Assembly (NCBI GenBank): GCA_021030915.1
Contig: JAGEMR010000025.1
Coordinates: forward strand, 124,001 to 188,000
Length of the DNA stretch: 64,000 nucleotides
Source: Astrothelium macrocarpum
Lineage: Eukaryota; Ascomycota; Dothideomycetes; Trypetheliales; Trypetheliaceae
Direction of reading: 5' to 3'
The translations under genes were made by a program, and so were the position numbers. Shown here piece by piece: positions 10,005-20,795 of the stretch; position 1 is the stretch's first letter, and each line of letters starts with the position of its first letter. The notes beneath the pieces are model-generated. The model searched no databases. It was not told the origin of the DNA and saw only the letters and a list, made by a program, of their open reading frames with translations.

Positions 10005-11909
10005 ATGTCCTCCCCACCCTCCTCCCACACATTTTCTCCACACTCCACCCCCTCTCCCACCATCACCAGTAAAGCTTCCTCCCCCACCCCGCCATTCTCC
10101 CCACAGAAGTCTCCCCACAATCTCCCGCAACCCTGGCACCCCACACTCATTACTGCCTGCACATTTCCGCCCTCCCTCTTCACAGAAACCATGGACCACC
10201 TCCTACGCAACCCCAATCTTACATCCTCGCACCTCTTTCGAGCCGACATTTACTATGACTCCCTCAACGACGCCACCGCTGCCTGGCCTGGTAGCGTTGA
10301 CGAGGCACTGAGCGAGCGAGTCCGCTGGATGCGTGCCGAGCTACGGCCGCGATTGCTGACGGCCATGCAAATTGGGGAAGGGTGGGAGTGGGTGCGGACG
10401 TGGGTGCGGGAAATGGTACCGCGCAAGCCACAGGTGGATCGTCAACTGGCGCAGAGTGTGCACTTGTTTCAACAGGGAGACCGAGATGATGGAGGGGAAG
10501 TAGAGGAGAAGAGGCTGGTAGTGTATGTGCCGCATGTGGAGAAGGTGGAGGACATGCCCTTTTACCATCCAACAGTGAAAGGGTTGGGGTTTATGTACGA
10601 GTGGAAACCTGGAGAAATTGAGAGGATCGAGAATGGGAGACAGATGGTGGAAGGAGACGAGACGGTTCCAGGTCGGCCGACTCATCACGGTCAAGGGCTG
10701 CTATCCATTCATGTTGTGCCCTTTCTAGAATCGAGGCTTCAAGACACACGACTTGATCGAACACTGCGAAACCTGTTACAAACCCTACATAAGCACGGGC
10801 ATGGGCGAATGCAAGGGTACGAGAAACGTGTACATCATGATCAGATCATTGAACAGAGACGATTCCAAGATGAGTACACAAGGCTGAAGGGTAAGTATGC
10901 CAAAGGACTATGTGAGGGATGGGCCGAGGTGACAGATCCACGAAAACACGTTTTTGAGGATCTTGGAATTGCAGCTTTTCTAATTTGTCTTTGGAAAACA
11001 ACATACTGGACTATATCTCCGACAAGAGAAATCCAATGGAATATGAATGGTGGAAAAGGCGAACGATTAGACGAGAGCCATCGAAGTGGGGAGAAAGGTG
11101 AACAGACGAAAAGCCATTTCCCAGGCTTCGTCGACATCGGATGCGGGAACGGTGTGCTGGTAAATATTCTAGTGCAGGAGGGCTGGGAAGGATGGGGATT
11201 TGATGTAAGACGAAGAAAAAGCTGGGAGGTTTTCCCACAGGAGGTAAGAGAAAATTTAAAGGAAATGGTGTTGGTTCCAAGTATACTGCAGCGAGCGAAA
11301 GAGCACGTCTCCCCTGATGATATTATTCAGACAAGACATGGAGATGATGGTGATCAGGCTTTACGTCTAATCTTTCATGATGGGGTGTTTCCGGAAGGAA
11401 CGTTCATAATCTCAAACCATGCGGATGAACTCACAGCATGGACTCCACTTCTAGCCAGGCTTTCCAAGTCTCCTTTCATTGCAATACCATGCTGTAGCCA
11501 CGACCTGGCTGGAACAAGATTTCGTGCTCCTGCATCAGGGCTTCGGAGCCAGAACAAAGAAACGACGAACGAGGCTGTGAAAAAAGACGATTGCGAACAA
11601 CCAAGAAATGGAAATCTGAAAAAACGTCAAGGCACAAATAAGCAGCCTTCGGCTTACGCATCTTTGTGTTCATATGTCACATGTCTTGCAGAACTGATGG
11701 GATATGTTCCAGAAAAGGAAATGCTACGAATCCCTAGTACCAGGAATGCAGCTATTATTGGGAGAAAAAACCATGTGTTCGTGGAGGGAGACGCCAGCGA
11801 GGCAATTGCTCAATTGGTTGCAGCAGAGTCAAAATTGCCTCTGGAGCAGGCAGCTGGCGACTGGCTAGATCGAGCAAACAGATTGATCCGATCCAAAGGA
11901 AATCATTGA
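10005..11909 (+). CDS. TRM44: tRNA (uracil-2'-O-)-methyltransferase for U44 of tRNA-Ser
   Basis: The family makes 2'-O-methyl-U44 in tRNA-Ser with S-adenosylmethionine, in the cytosol. The gene is one exon of 634 residues, in the range of fungal Trm44 proteins. The N-terminal ~45 residues are Ser/Pro-rich and probably disordered. The SAM-binding motif is FVDIGCGNGVLVNILVQEGW (about residues 374-393), followed by the family pattern GWGFDVRRRKSWEVF. Further signature blocks are GTFIISNHADELTAWTPLL and PFIAIPCCSHDLAGTRFR, and the C-terminal YASLCSYVTCLAELMGY. No upstream in-frame ATG with conserved sequence was seen, so 10005 is taken as the start. The reading is secure at the family level. Confidence 0.93.
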   Translation: MSSPPSSHTFSPHSTPSPTITSKASSPTPPFSPQKSPHNLPQPWHPTLITACTFPPSLFTETMDHLLRNPNLTSSHLFRADIYYDSLNDATAAWPGSVDEALSERVRWMRAELRPRLLTAMQIGEGWEWVRTWVREMVPRKPQVDRQLAQSVHLFQQGDRDDGGEVEEKRLVVYVPHVEKVEDMPFYHPTVKGLGFMYEWKPGEIERIENGRQMVEGDETVPGRPTHHGQGLLSIHVVPFLESRLQDTRLDRTLRNLLQTLHKHGHGRMQGYEKRVHHDQIIEQRRFQDEYTRLKGKYAKGLCEGWAEVTDPRKHVFEDLGIAAFLICLWKTTYWTISPTREIQWNMNGGKGERLDESHRSGEKGEQTKSHFPGFVDIGCGNGVLVNILVQEGWEGWGFDVRRRKSWEVFPQEVRENLKEMVLVPSILQRAKEHVSPDDIIQTRHGDDGDQALRLIFHDGVFPEGTFIISNHADELTAWTPLLARLSKSPFIAIPCCSHDLAGTRFRAPASGLRSQNKETTNEAVKKDDCEQPRNGNLKKRQGTNKQPSAYASLCSYVTCLAELMGYVPEKEMLRIPSTRNAAIIGRKNHVFVEGDASEAIAQLVAAESKLPLEQAAGDWLDRANRLIRSKGNH

Positions 11910-12380
11910 AGCTTTGAGGGAAAAATGGTCGGTGGACGGCGGTTCGTTAAGGACCGATGTGAAAGAGATTACACATCCGGGAGAAGGGTCATGATGTAGC
12001 CGGACGGAGAGGCCCACTATCCGCTACAACTAGGCCCTGTCATTGGTTTAGTGCATCTACGCCGGGTCCCCAATACGCGAAATCCTGAGAAATCGCGATT
12101 ATATGGTCCGGTGTCGTCTTCAGCTTGGAAATCCCATTGTTGGTGGTCGCCCTCTGCGCTCGCAAAGCATCAGATAAGCTCATGCTGCTTACCTGAGCTT
12201 CATTTCCTTGTTCAGCATACTACACTCGTTTCGACAGGTAGCAACCTCGCCGTACTTGGTGATATAAGGTCAGAGCTTGGTCCCGGCTCAAACAGTCCTC
12301 AAACATTCCAATTCAACATTAACAACCTCTACTCGATCCGAGTTTTTCTGAACCTCTTCAGCGCTTAACATTACGTCACA
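11910..12380. other. Intergenic
   Basis: Spacer between TRM44 and the flavoprotein gene. No coding region or repeat is recognised. Confidence 0.5.
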
Positions 12381-13640
12381 ATGTCCAGTCAGAACGAAAT
12401 TGTTGTTCTCGGTGCCTCTTTTGCAGGCCTCTCTACCACTCATTATTTCCTGAGACATATTCTGCCTATTCTGAAGAGCAAAGGCGATGGCAATTACCAT
12501 GTTACTCTTATTGACAGCTCGACCCACTTCTTCTGGCGCATTGCCTCGCCTCGTGGTATGGTTTCCAAGGAATTGGCTCCTGATTCAAAGAATTTCCTAC
12601 CAATTGCCGACGGCTTCAAACAATACTCAGCTTCAGATTTCGCTTTTACTCAAGCCACTGCTACAGCATGGGATCCCAAAACTCGCACTGTGACAATCAA
12701 TTTGGCAGGCAGCCAAGAGACCAAGATCATCAACTACTACGCCTTAATCATTGCAACTGGTACGCGAACACCAACTCCTTTGACAAGTTTGCATGGCGAT
12801 CACACTACCAGCCAGAAGGCTCTGGGCGACATGAACAAGAGGCTCACAAGCGCCAAGACCGTCATTGTTGGAGGTGGTGGCCCTGCTGGTGTCGAAACTG
12901 CTGCCGAAATTGGCAACCAACTCAACGGAAGCGCAGGCTGGTTTTCCTCTCGCCCCTCAGACCCCAAAGCCAGCGTGATCATCTACTCCGGTGCCGACAG
13001 GCTGCTCACCAACCTGCGGCCCGCCATCAGCACGACAGCCGAAAGCTACCTCAACAAAGTCGGCGTCGACGTCGTGCATGACGTGCGTGTCGAAAGCTTC
13101 GAGCCCTCATCCGACGGGCAAAGCACGCTCGTCACGCTCTCCAACGGCGAAACCAAGACCGTCGACGTCTACATTCCCGCGGTCGGCGTCTCGCCAAACA
13201 CAGACTTTGTCCCAGCGCAGTTCAAGAACGAGCGCGGCTATATCAAGAACAACCACAAGACCCTGCGCGTCGACGAGGCGGGCCCGCGTGTTTACGCTGT
13301 GGGCGATGTGGCGTCGTACACGCGCGGCGGAGCGGTCGATCTCTACGATGCGGTGCCGGTGGTGATGACGAACGTCAAGTCGGATTTGGTTGCTGCGTCG
13401 GCTGGCGCAGAGAAGAGCGAGCAGAAGGTGCAAGATCGCATTTTCGAGCCGAATACAAAGGAGACGCAGCTGGTGCCTGTGGGGAGGAGTAAAGGTGTGG
13501 GCGCGGTGTTTGGGTGGCGGTTGCCGAGTATCATGGTGTGGATGATAAAGGGGAGAGATTATATGATGCCGCAGGCCGTGGCGAATTTGAACGGGGCCAA
13601 GTGGGAGAAGGAGAGTAAATGGACTCCGAGGAGCGCGTAG
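12381..13640 (+). CDS. AMID/FSP1-like FAD-dependent pyridine nucleotide oxidoreductase
   Basis: This two-dinucleotide-domain flavoprotein belongs to the apoptosis-inducing factor B (AMID/FSP1, Ndi-related) group, which transfers electrons from NAD(P)H to quinones. The exact substrate is unknown. It is a single exon of 419 residues. The FAD motif is at the N-terminus (IVVLGASFAGLSTTHYFL, residues 7-24). The central NAD(P)H motif is TVIVGGGGPAGVETAAEIGN (about residues 158-177). The second FAD motif is RVYAVGDVASY near residue 304. ATGTRTP closes the first FAD domain. No signal peptide is seen. A C-terminal hydrophobic stretch (VFGWRLPSIMVWMIKGRDYM) may touch a membrane or lipid droplet, as in relatives; this is inference. 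Confidence 0.88.
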   Translation: MSSQNEIVVLGASFAGLSTTHYFLRHILPILKSKGDGNYHVTLIDSSTHFFWRIASPRGMVSKELAPDSKNFLPIADGFKQYSASDFAFTQATATAWDPKTRTVTINLAGSQETKIINYYALIIATGTRTPTPLTSLHGDHTTSQKALGDMNKRLTSAKTVIVGGGGPAGVETAAEIGNQLNGSAGWFSSRPSDPKASVIIYSGADRLLTNLRPAISTTAESYLNKVGVDVVHDVRVESFEPSSDGQSTLVTLSNGETKTVDVYIPAVGVSPNTDFVPAQFKNERGYIKNNHKTLRVDEAGPRVYAVGDVASYTRGGAVDLYDAVPVVMTNVKSDLVAASAGAEKSEQKVQDRIFEPNTKETQLVPVGRSKGVGAVFGWRLPSIMVWMIKGRDYMMPQAVANLNGAKWEKESKWTPRSA

Positions 13641-14299
13641 GTGGGAAGGGGAGATGCGAGGGTGGGGTAATATGGATAGGCGGGCTTGACCATTCAGCAC
13701 TTGATACCACTTGTTTTTTTTTAGAAGTTTGCGAAATGGTGGGATTCGAGATATTGTCTCGTGCGATTTCAAGATGTCATCTGTACCTTTAATAATTGCC
13801 ATAATATAATTTCAAGAATGCATAGATTGGAAATCATCAAATGCTTCCAGGACAAGGCGAGCAAGACTTCTACAGCTCACATCATCAGTAATTGCCTGGC
13901 ATACTCGCACGAGATTTAACTACTGCATGAAAAGGCTGCAGGGACTTTCGTTTGGACTCGTATCCTCAACGGCTGGCGGGCTGAGATCTACAGTGGCGCC
14001 ATCAGCTTGCAGCTCCAGGGCCCTTTTGACGAGCCCCTGACCGACTCTTAATTCAGCTTTTGAACAACTTCATCACCTTTTAAATCCCTGATCACTCTAC
14101 CCAAATCGGAATTTTATAGTCTTTCGCTCTTAAAGTGTACATTGAATCGCAAAATTCGCGTCAATTGAGTGTTCCGAGAGCTCTTTATCCTACCTTGACA
14201 CCCACCTCATCCAGTCCCCTACCTTGCTGATAATCCTCCTTCTGCGACTCTTTTGAAATTGAACAATCCTTTTGCATACCGTATACCGACATCTCAGCC
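13641..14299. other. Intergenic
   Basis: Spacer upstream of GNA1. Open frames on the opposite strand into the flavoprotein gene are shadows. No element is recognised. Confidence 0.5.
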
Positions 14300-15505
14300 A
14301 TGACTTCCAACGGCACCCTCCCGTCGTCCCCGCTCTTCTCTCAGTCCTTGATTTCACCTGATGTCCAGAGCGCCCTCCCAGAAGGATACACTGTACGACC
14401 CTTGCACAAGAGCGATTACCATGCGGGCTTCTTAGATGTGTTGAGGGTGTTGACACAGGTGGGAGATATTAGCGAGGAGAGGTGGGCCGAGAGATACGAA
14501 TGGATGGTGAAGATGGGTGAGTGCATTCTCTTTGAGTTTTGCTCTCCTTGAGACCCGAAGGAGCGAAATGAGCTGATGGAAGAGGATAAGAGGAAGACGA
14601 GGAATATTCTTGGTGGGTGGAGTGAAGTACTGTAGCGATAGGTGATTTTATTCGCGAAGTCAGAGCGCGTGAAATACCCAAGGAAGATGGAAAGTATTCC
14701 ATGTGGCTCGTACATGTTGATACACGATTTGAAGCTTGTATCGAGGCATGGCCGCTTGCCATGTGCAGACCATACCAAAATCTCTGCGAATCGTGGTATC
14801 ATACCCAACACGCACGACTGGGAGTGGTACACTTCAAGATTCACGTCTTCAGATACCAACAACACATCCACAACAATGGCAATCGGCTAATGTTATAATC
14901 AAAATCAGGCGCCCCTGCACCATCCCTGTCCTCCCCTGCTCCAACATCGCCCAATGTTGCGAGCCCTACTGGACCAAGCGATGCAAAGCAATTCACAAAG
15001 AAGAGCTCCGGCCACGGCTCCTACTTTGTCATAGTCATTGGTATGTTCCTTTGTGTCCTTACTTCTCCATATTCTCCTCTTCTACTCGCAGCTAACATCT
15101 TAATCAGTCAACGAATCGGATAAGATTGTCGGCACGGGCACACTCGTAGTAGAGCGCAAGTTCATCCATGACCTCGGCATCGTAGGACACATTGAGGACA
15201 TTGCAGTGGCAAAGGACCAGCAGGGCAAGAAGTTGGGTCTGCGCATCATCAACGCTTTGGATTACATTGCTGCTGAGGTGGGATGCTATAAGGTACGTCC
15301 TATTTCGCTCCGCTCTCCCAAACTCCAGGAAGTGGAAGGGAAGCGAAAGAGAATATCATGCAGAGTGTGCTAATGATCTGAGCAGAGCATTCTTGATTGC
15401 AGTGAAGCAAACGAGGGCTTTTACAAAAAGTGCGGATTCAAGCGCGCTGGACTCGAGATGGCGCATTATTATGATAAGCCTGCCGATGGTGCTGCTACGG
15501 CATGA
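14300..15505 (+). CDS. GNA1: Glucosamine-6-phosphate N-acetyltransferase
   Basis: This enzyme acetylates glucosamine-6-phosphate with acetyl-CoA on the way to UDP-GlcNAc, needed for chitin, GPI anchors and N-glycans. Four exons are read: 14300-14516, 14909-15040, 15108-15292 and 15386-15505, giving 217 residues with all phases consistent. The N-terminus (LPEGYTVRPLHKSDYHAGFL, VLRVLTQVGDISEERW) is typical. The GNAT core includes DKIVGTGTLVVERKFIHDLG, GHIEDIAVAKDQQGKKLGL (acetyl-CoA loop) and CSEANEGFYKKCGFKRAGLE. A Ser/Pro/Ala-rich stretch of about 35 residues in exon 2 lies before the strand SYFVIVI. Most fungal enzymes are shorter there, so either this is a lineage insert or intron 1 ends further downstream. 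Intron 1 (392 bp) is unusually long. Confidence 0.9.
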
Positions 15506-16070
15506 CTATCTAAGGACAAGAGCCAGGGCAAAAGTCGGTTGTGATTTGCCAAAAAGCCATATACGACAATTCTCTACAGTTCCGACCTTGGAACGTCGTT
15601 AGACAACGCACGCGGGCGTTTGGGATGGTATATGACTGTTATGTAGGAAGACGATAATGTGGTTGGGCTAGACAGCGACATGTCTCCGGTGCGGCATGCT
15701 GCTTGATCCGATTGTGTTGTTTCATAGAGAAAATATAGAATTCACCTGAAAAAGCGAGGCACTTTATATTAGGATTTACTATTATATCGTTTTTGGGTTA
15801 CGTTAATATTTCTGAGACTAATGGAGTTCTGTTCCTCACACATTCAGGAGCGAATGAAATAAAGCTTACAAAAAGGAAGGTCGTGTTGGGCTCCTATACT
15901 AGGGTTGCTCAACACGGACAACAAGAATTAAAGGGGGACAGACGTGAAGAGATGTGTAATGCCCGTTAAATAGGCGGTTCCGTCGGGTATAAGACAGAAA
16001 TTAGGCGAAAATAAATGTTTACAAGAAAAGAAAATCCGTACAGCATGAACAGCAACCTTAGGATGAGAAT
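15506..16070. other. Intergenic between convergent GNA1 and RAX1-like genes
   Basis: Shared 3' region of two convergent genes. Nothing else is recognised. Confidence 0.5.
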
Positions 16071-17616
16071 CTAGTACAGATTCCCATGAGGCACCGCACA
16101 GAAGATACCCGTTATGATCGCTCCCCCAATCAACGCACCGAGAATCGCTTGTATAAAAATGGTATCCTGGATCTGTCGCAGCGCCGGCTCCTGAATCCAC
16201 ACCTCGCGATCGAATACCTTCCTTATAATATTCCTCTTCTGATACTTGGCCACCCACGGCTCATCCTCATACGAATTCGACGGCACCGCCGACGCCGCCC
16301 CGAGACTCTCCATTGACATCTTCCCCTCAAACCCGTCGTCCTCCTCCTCGGGATCCACAAACAGCTCCCACGGCCGCAGATGCCGATGATGCATCCCATG
16401 CAACACCACGCACATGCCCTTCCACGCCGCAATCAGCGTCGCAATCCCAATCACGTACCCCACCAGCGGCAACACACGCCACCCTCTTCCCGCGCCACTC
16501 AGCGTGATCAGCAGACTCGCGAGCAATCCGCCCACGATCCCCGCAACGCCCAAACCCCGCGCAAAGATCACGCGGGGGCGGTTGCCGTTGCAGATGGTCC
16601 AGCGGACGAAGTTCGGGTGCGCCTGGCACCGCAGGCTCCACTCGACGGTCTGCAGCACGTCGCGGAACGCGGTGGGGTGCGTGGTGGACGCGAGGGCGTG
16701 GAGCAGGGCGCCGCGCTCGCGTGCGGACAGGTTGAGTTGGCGCGTGCCGCCGTCGGCGACGTAGATGGTGATGACGCGGGCGATCTCGTCGCGGAACGGC
16801 TGCACGGTGAAGGGTTGCAGTCTGACGCCGGCGTCGTCGAAGGCGCCTTCGGCTCGCTTGGTGTACGGTTTGGAGGAGGCGTTGCTGCTGCCGAAGGAGG
16901 CTGATTTTTCATCGATGGGAGAGCTGTCGGCGGTGGAGGCGGCTCCAGGTGTGCTCGGTACACCTCCTTTGACATCGCTGTTGGGCGTGCGAGGTGGGTC
17001 GAAAAAGGGGTTAGATTTTTCAGTTTCGGTGGCCTTGGGGCCTGTGGCGAAGTCGGTGCCCTTGAACATGTCATTGGCGAGGTTGTTGAGACGCTTGGGC
17101 TGTGGTTTGCCTGCAGCGGCATTGGCAGCCTCTTCTTCGGCTTGGGCAATGGTCCATTCGGGAGAGAGCTGGCGCTCACGCTCGGGAAGCTCATTGAAGC
17201 GACGGGTGTAGTCGCGGTACCAGAGATAAAACTGTAAATTTTCGGCGGCATGCTCGATATACTTCAAATAGTTCATGAAGTCTCTTGTCGTGCAAGGCTA
17301 GATTACAATTAGCAAAGGCATGATGTTGGGAAAAAAAAAATAGAGTCGGTAAAAACGAGAGTGCAAACAGTATAGACAAGAAAGCCACGTTGAGCTAGCT
17401 GGATTAATATTGAGCTACCTAAATTAAAAGACTTACAGGGCAGGTACCTCCATTGATAATTCTATCAAACGAAAGTGCCTCAGGTATGCCGTTGGACATA
17501 CCCGAGCTATGTGAATTGATGGATCCATTGATGGATTTCTGTTTTGCTTCGCCATTAAATGATTCGCGAGATGAAGAAATATGGGAGGGTCGTCGGTAGG
17601 CAAGCGAGTAAACCAT
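16071..17616 (-). CDS. RGS-domain membrane protein, RAX1/RgsC-like
   Basis: In yeast Rax1 marks bud sites; in Aspergillus the homologue RgsC affects growth and stress responses. Exon 1 is 17616-17437, the intron 17436-17298, and exon 2 17297-16071, joined in phase 0 as GGTCP|PCTTRDFMNYL, giving 468 residues. The RGS domain runs from about residue 50 to 230, starting with LSFDRIINGGTCP and DFMNYLKYIEHAAENLQFYLW, and is split by a Ser/Pro/Asn-rich insert (about 105-200). The end of the domain (FRDVLQTVEWSLRCQAHPNFVRWTICN) leads into membrane segments GVAGIVGGLLASLLITLSG, VGYVIGIATLIAAWKGMCVV and IQAILGALIGGAIITGIFC. The C-terminus is short. The start at 17616 is the first ATG of the open exon and fits the usual Tyr-Arg-Arg-Pro N-terminus. 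Confidence 0.88.
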
Positions 17617-20380
17617 GATAATGTTAAGAGAAAACTTTCAGGAGAAGGTAATTTATAGAAGAGAAAAGGTTCGTCAGGGTGGTGGCAGTCCACTCAAGAC
17701 AATTGACTACGTAGTACGCCAAAAAGACTAGAATGTATAGTGGTGAGAGTACAATTGAAGACTTCAACTCGGATACAATTAAGTACCTGGAGAAATCAAT
17801 AGTGATATACAAACAGGCTACTAGGACCAGACAGGGTGGTATTCGAAATACGACAAGCCTGGAATGGCGAGGCATCCTTGCAGGCCAAGTTTTGATGTAC
17901 TAGGCACGGCTCCGAAGCAGGTTCCCGATTCAAGAGATGAGGCGCTGAAGGAGGTACCGACCAATGACTTAGCACCAGTTCCTTGGTGAGTGGGTCACTG
18001 CTTGCTGTCTACTGGCTGTGGCGTAGATGAGAAACTAGGGTAACTCGAGCCAGGAGGGCCGCAAGATAAGCCCTTCACGGTAATCATTACCTGTTGACGA
18101 TACAGAATCTGAATTTGCGGATAGGGCCGATTGAAGCTTTCCGCCGCCATGGCTCTCCACGCTTTCTGGGGTCTCCGCCAGCCAGAACGAACCTATCCTT
18201 GATGTAAAAGCGGACCGGATTCGACTTGCAAAACCGCGACGACTGCCGAAACGTTTGAATATCAATTTTTAAGTCAGTCTTTGGAAACGTTCCCAGCCGT
18301 TGCCTGATCGTCGAGGACACTTCCCAGGGGTAGATCCGATTTGAATGGACCAAAGGCAAAGACCTGGCAAAATTGAGATTAGGTTGGAAGTCTGCTCGCT
18401 TGACCTGGACAACGGGTCAGTGCGGATCGTGGATCATTAGCCCTACATTGCAGATCGATCCCTTGATCGCCGCCCCATCACTTCCCGAACACGCATAGTG
18501 TCATCATTGGCGTCCTCCACCATGGCTGAACCGTCGATCTGGATTGTCCGGTACCATCCATCAGCGCTTATGGTTAGGTCTGGTCTTGCCGACGACCGAA
18601 CAGGTCCTTTGCTGGTACACCGCGGCAGCCACCGACTATTGCACACTGTAAAGTAATACTTTGTCTCTAAAATGTAAAATTTTGAGAGTTCTCAAACTCA
18701 GCGAATGGCTGGCCGGGGAGATCAAGCCTTAGGGAAGTTCCCTTGAAGTGTTTGCTGTCCAAGCAACCCGACGAATTTTCAGTCAGCCACAAGATGGTGC
18801 TTGTAAGGGGGACCCCGTCATTAGCTCAAGCTCGAATAGCTTTTTCGGAGGCATCGCTACCTTTGCATGAGATGAGATCAGATCCTTACCGATTGGATGC
18901 CCGCCCAGAGGCGATAGGTGGTTTACACAATGGTCAATTTGACGCGTCTACGATCAGATGCTTGTGCTTTTGTCTTGAGACCTCGGGAAAGCTGCTTAAA
19001 GCGTTGAATTTGCGCAATCAATGTCTATTAAGCGTCAAATGATCTGATCATTCCCCTCTTTTTGTTGTAGCCTTAAATGGTGGCCATACAATTGAAACAA
19101 CCGGTGTGGTCTTGTCTTTTCGCCTTCAACTTTTAATGCAGCTGCCTCAAATCCCAGGTTTGATTTTGTTTTTGCCCTGCATATGGCTTAGTAGGTCTAG
19201 GATCGTTCTAATTTCGTCACCATTCACTCGACGATTTGGCAGTACATCCTTGGCGATAATTTAGTCTTGGTAGGTATGTAAATGCAGGACTAGTCAGTCA
19301 ACCGATCGATGGCAGACTACCGTTTTAAAATTATCACTCGGCCGTCTGTCGCCTCTTCTTGCGCCTTTGTCATAAAGTATAACGCCTGACGGCCTCGGCG
19401 GAGAATTTCGGTGACACGCATGAACTGTCTCCATATGCTTTTGCACGCTAACCGTCGTTGGGCGCCGAAACCTTTGGAAAAACGCCTGCGATTCAGCGAT
19501 CTGCGACCCAGCGATTTGCGACCCACTCTCCCATGGTACGGGCCAAACTGTTACGGATTCCAAAATTCGTATTCTTTGCATTGCATTGCATTACGCTTCC
19601 GTGCTGTCGGAGAGACCCCAGATCTTCCGTGTACCAAACTCAACCGCCATACTGAATTTTGAGCATTTCTAGAACCCGGAATGCTACATTCCAAATAATT
19701 ACCTGTACAGGTAGGCAGATAAGTATTTATGGGTGCCCAGCCGAAGCGCCTCGCTGAGGGCTGACACCTGGATTCTCTGAGATGGCCAGCCACGGCGCAG
19801 AGCCTACGACCGTGGCGTTCGGTGTAATCCACGTGCGAGCGCACGATCTCCCCAGAGCAACGGAATTACTCCGTACTCTAGAGATTTGTGCATCCTAATT
19901 TCCTTTCTGACGTTTCATTCGCTAGGCTATCTGTCAAGGCTTAGGAAAAAGAAAATATAATTGCATAGTACCCAATAAGACGAATTAAACCTCATTTGTT
20001 GTTGCGTTACCCCTGAATTATGCGGCAGAAAAGTCCGATTTCACCCATACTATTAGGTAAATGAACTACCCTTTTCTAGGCACACTCCGTGTGATAGCAA
20101 TCTCACATTGCTTTCTTTCTGTTTCTTTCTGCGGAAAGAAGTCTACAATAGGAAGCTTCCTTGAGAAGTCAGTCAAATTTGGTCTCATCGACAACCGCTC
20201 ACGTGTAAGGAGGTAGCAGTATTCATCATGCACACCGCTCATGTTCACCACTGCAGTAAGCAATTCCTAACCATCCCCCTTTCAAAGCCTCAAGTTTTTT
20301 TGCGAAGTCTCTAATATAATCGACCACAGAGATCTCAGCCATGTGTATAATCGGATGATTAAATTATGCCATAATATATA
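17617..20380. other. Gene-poor 2.8-kb stretch before the transposon block
   Basis: No gene is recognised on either strand. Base composition is ordinary up to about 20.3 kb, and only short open frames without family resemblance occur. A short direct repeat (GCGATCTGCGACCCA / GCGATTTGCGACCCA) lies near 19495-19530. This stretch marks the change from the conserved left block to the accessory part. Confidence 0.5.
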
Positions 20381-20423
20381 GGAGTCTCCACCACGGCGCG
20401 CCCGATCCCGCGGCGCGACCACC
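20381..20423. repeat. Left TIR of outer element
   Basis: 43 of 43 bases are complementary to 24590-24632. It is GC-rich and apparently untouched by RIP. Confidence 0.92.
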
Positions 20424-20795
20424 AAATCAATTCTCACCACCGAGCGTTCGAATTAGATTATCTCAATAACAATAATAGATAATTAGATCGGATGAAATTG
20501 AATCAGTAGAATTAATTCGCATGTTTTATTTGATATAATTATTTTAATCTAAATAGTGTTGTGGAATTTATTTCGTATGTCGTAAGCAACCTCAATCAGA
20601 AGATATTTCATTTTCATTTATACGATTTTCTGCCACCATCATAACGTTTTGAACCTTTTTTGATATTTTCTGCTATTTCTACTGCTTCTGTTTATTTTGA
20701 AATGCCTCTGTTTTGAACTGCCTATTCGCTATTCGTTATTCAATAATCTTTCGTTTCTGCTGTGTTTGAACTGTTCGTTCTTCCTTCCATTGTTA

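Noticed and set aside
13107..13802. 231-codon minus-strand frame over the end of the flavoprotein gene
   Set aside because: Mirror frame of a GC-rich coding region; His/Arg-rich without family pattern.
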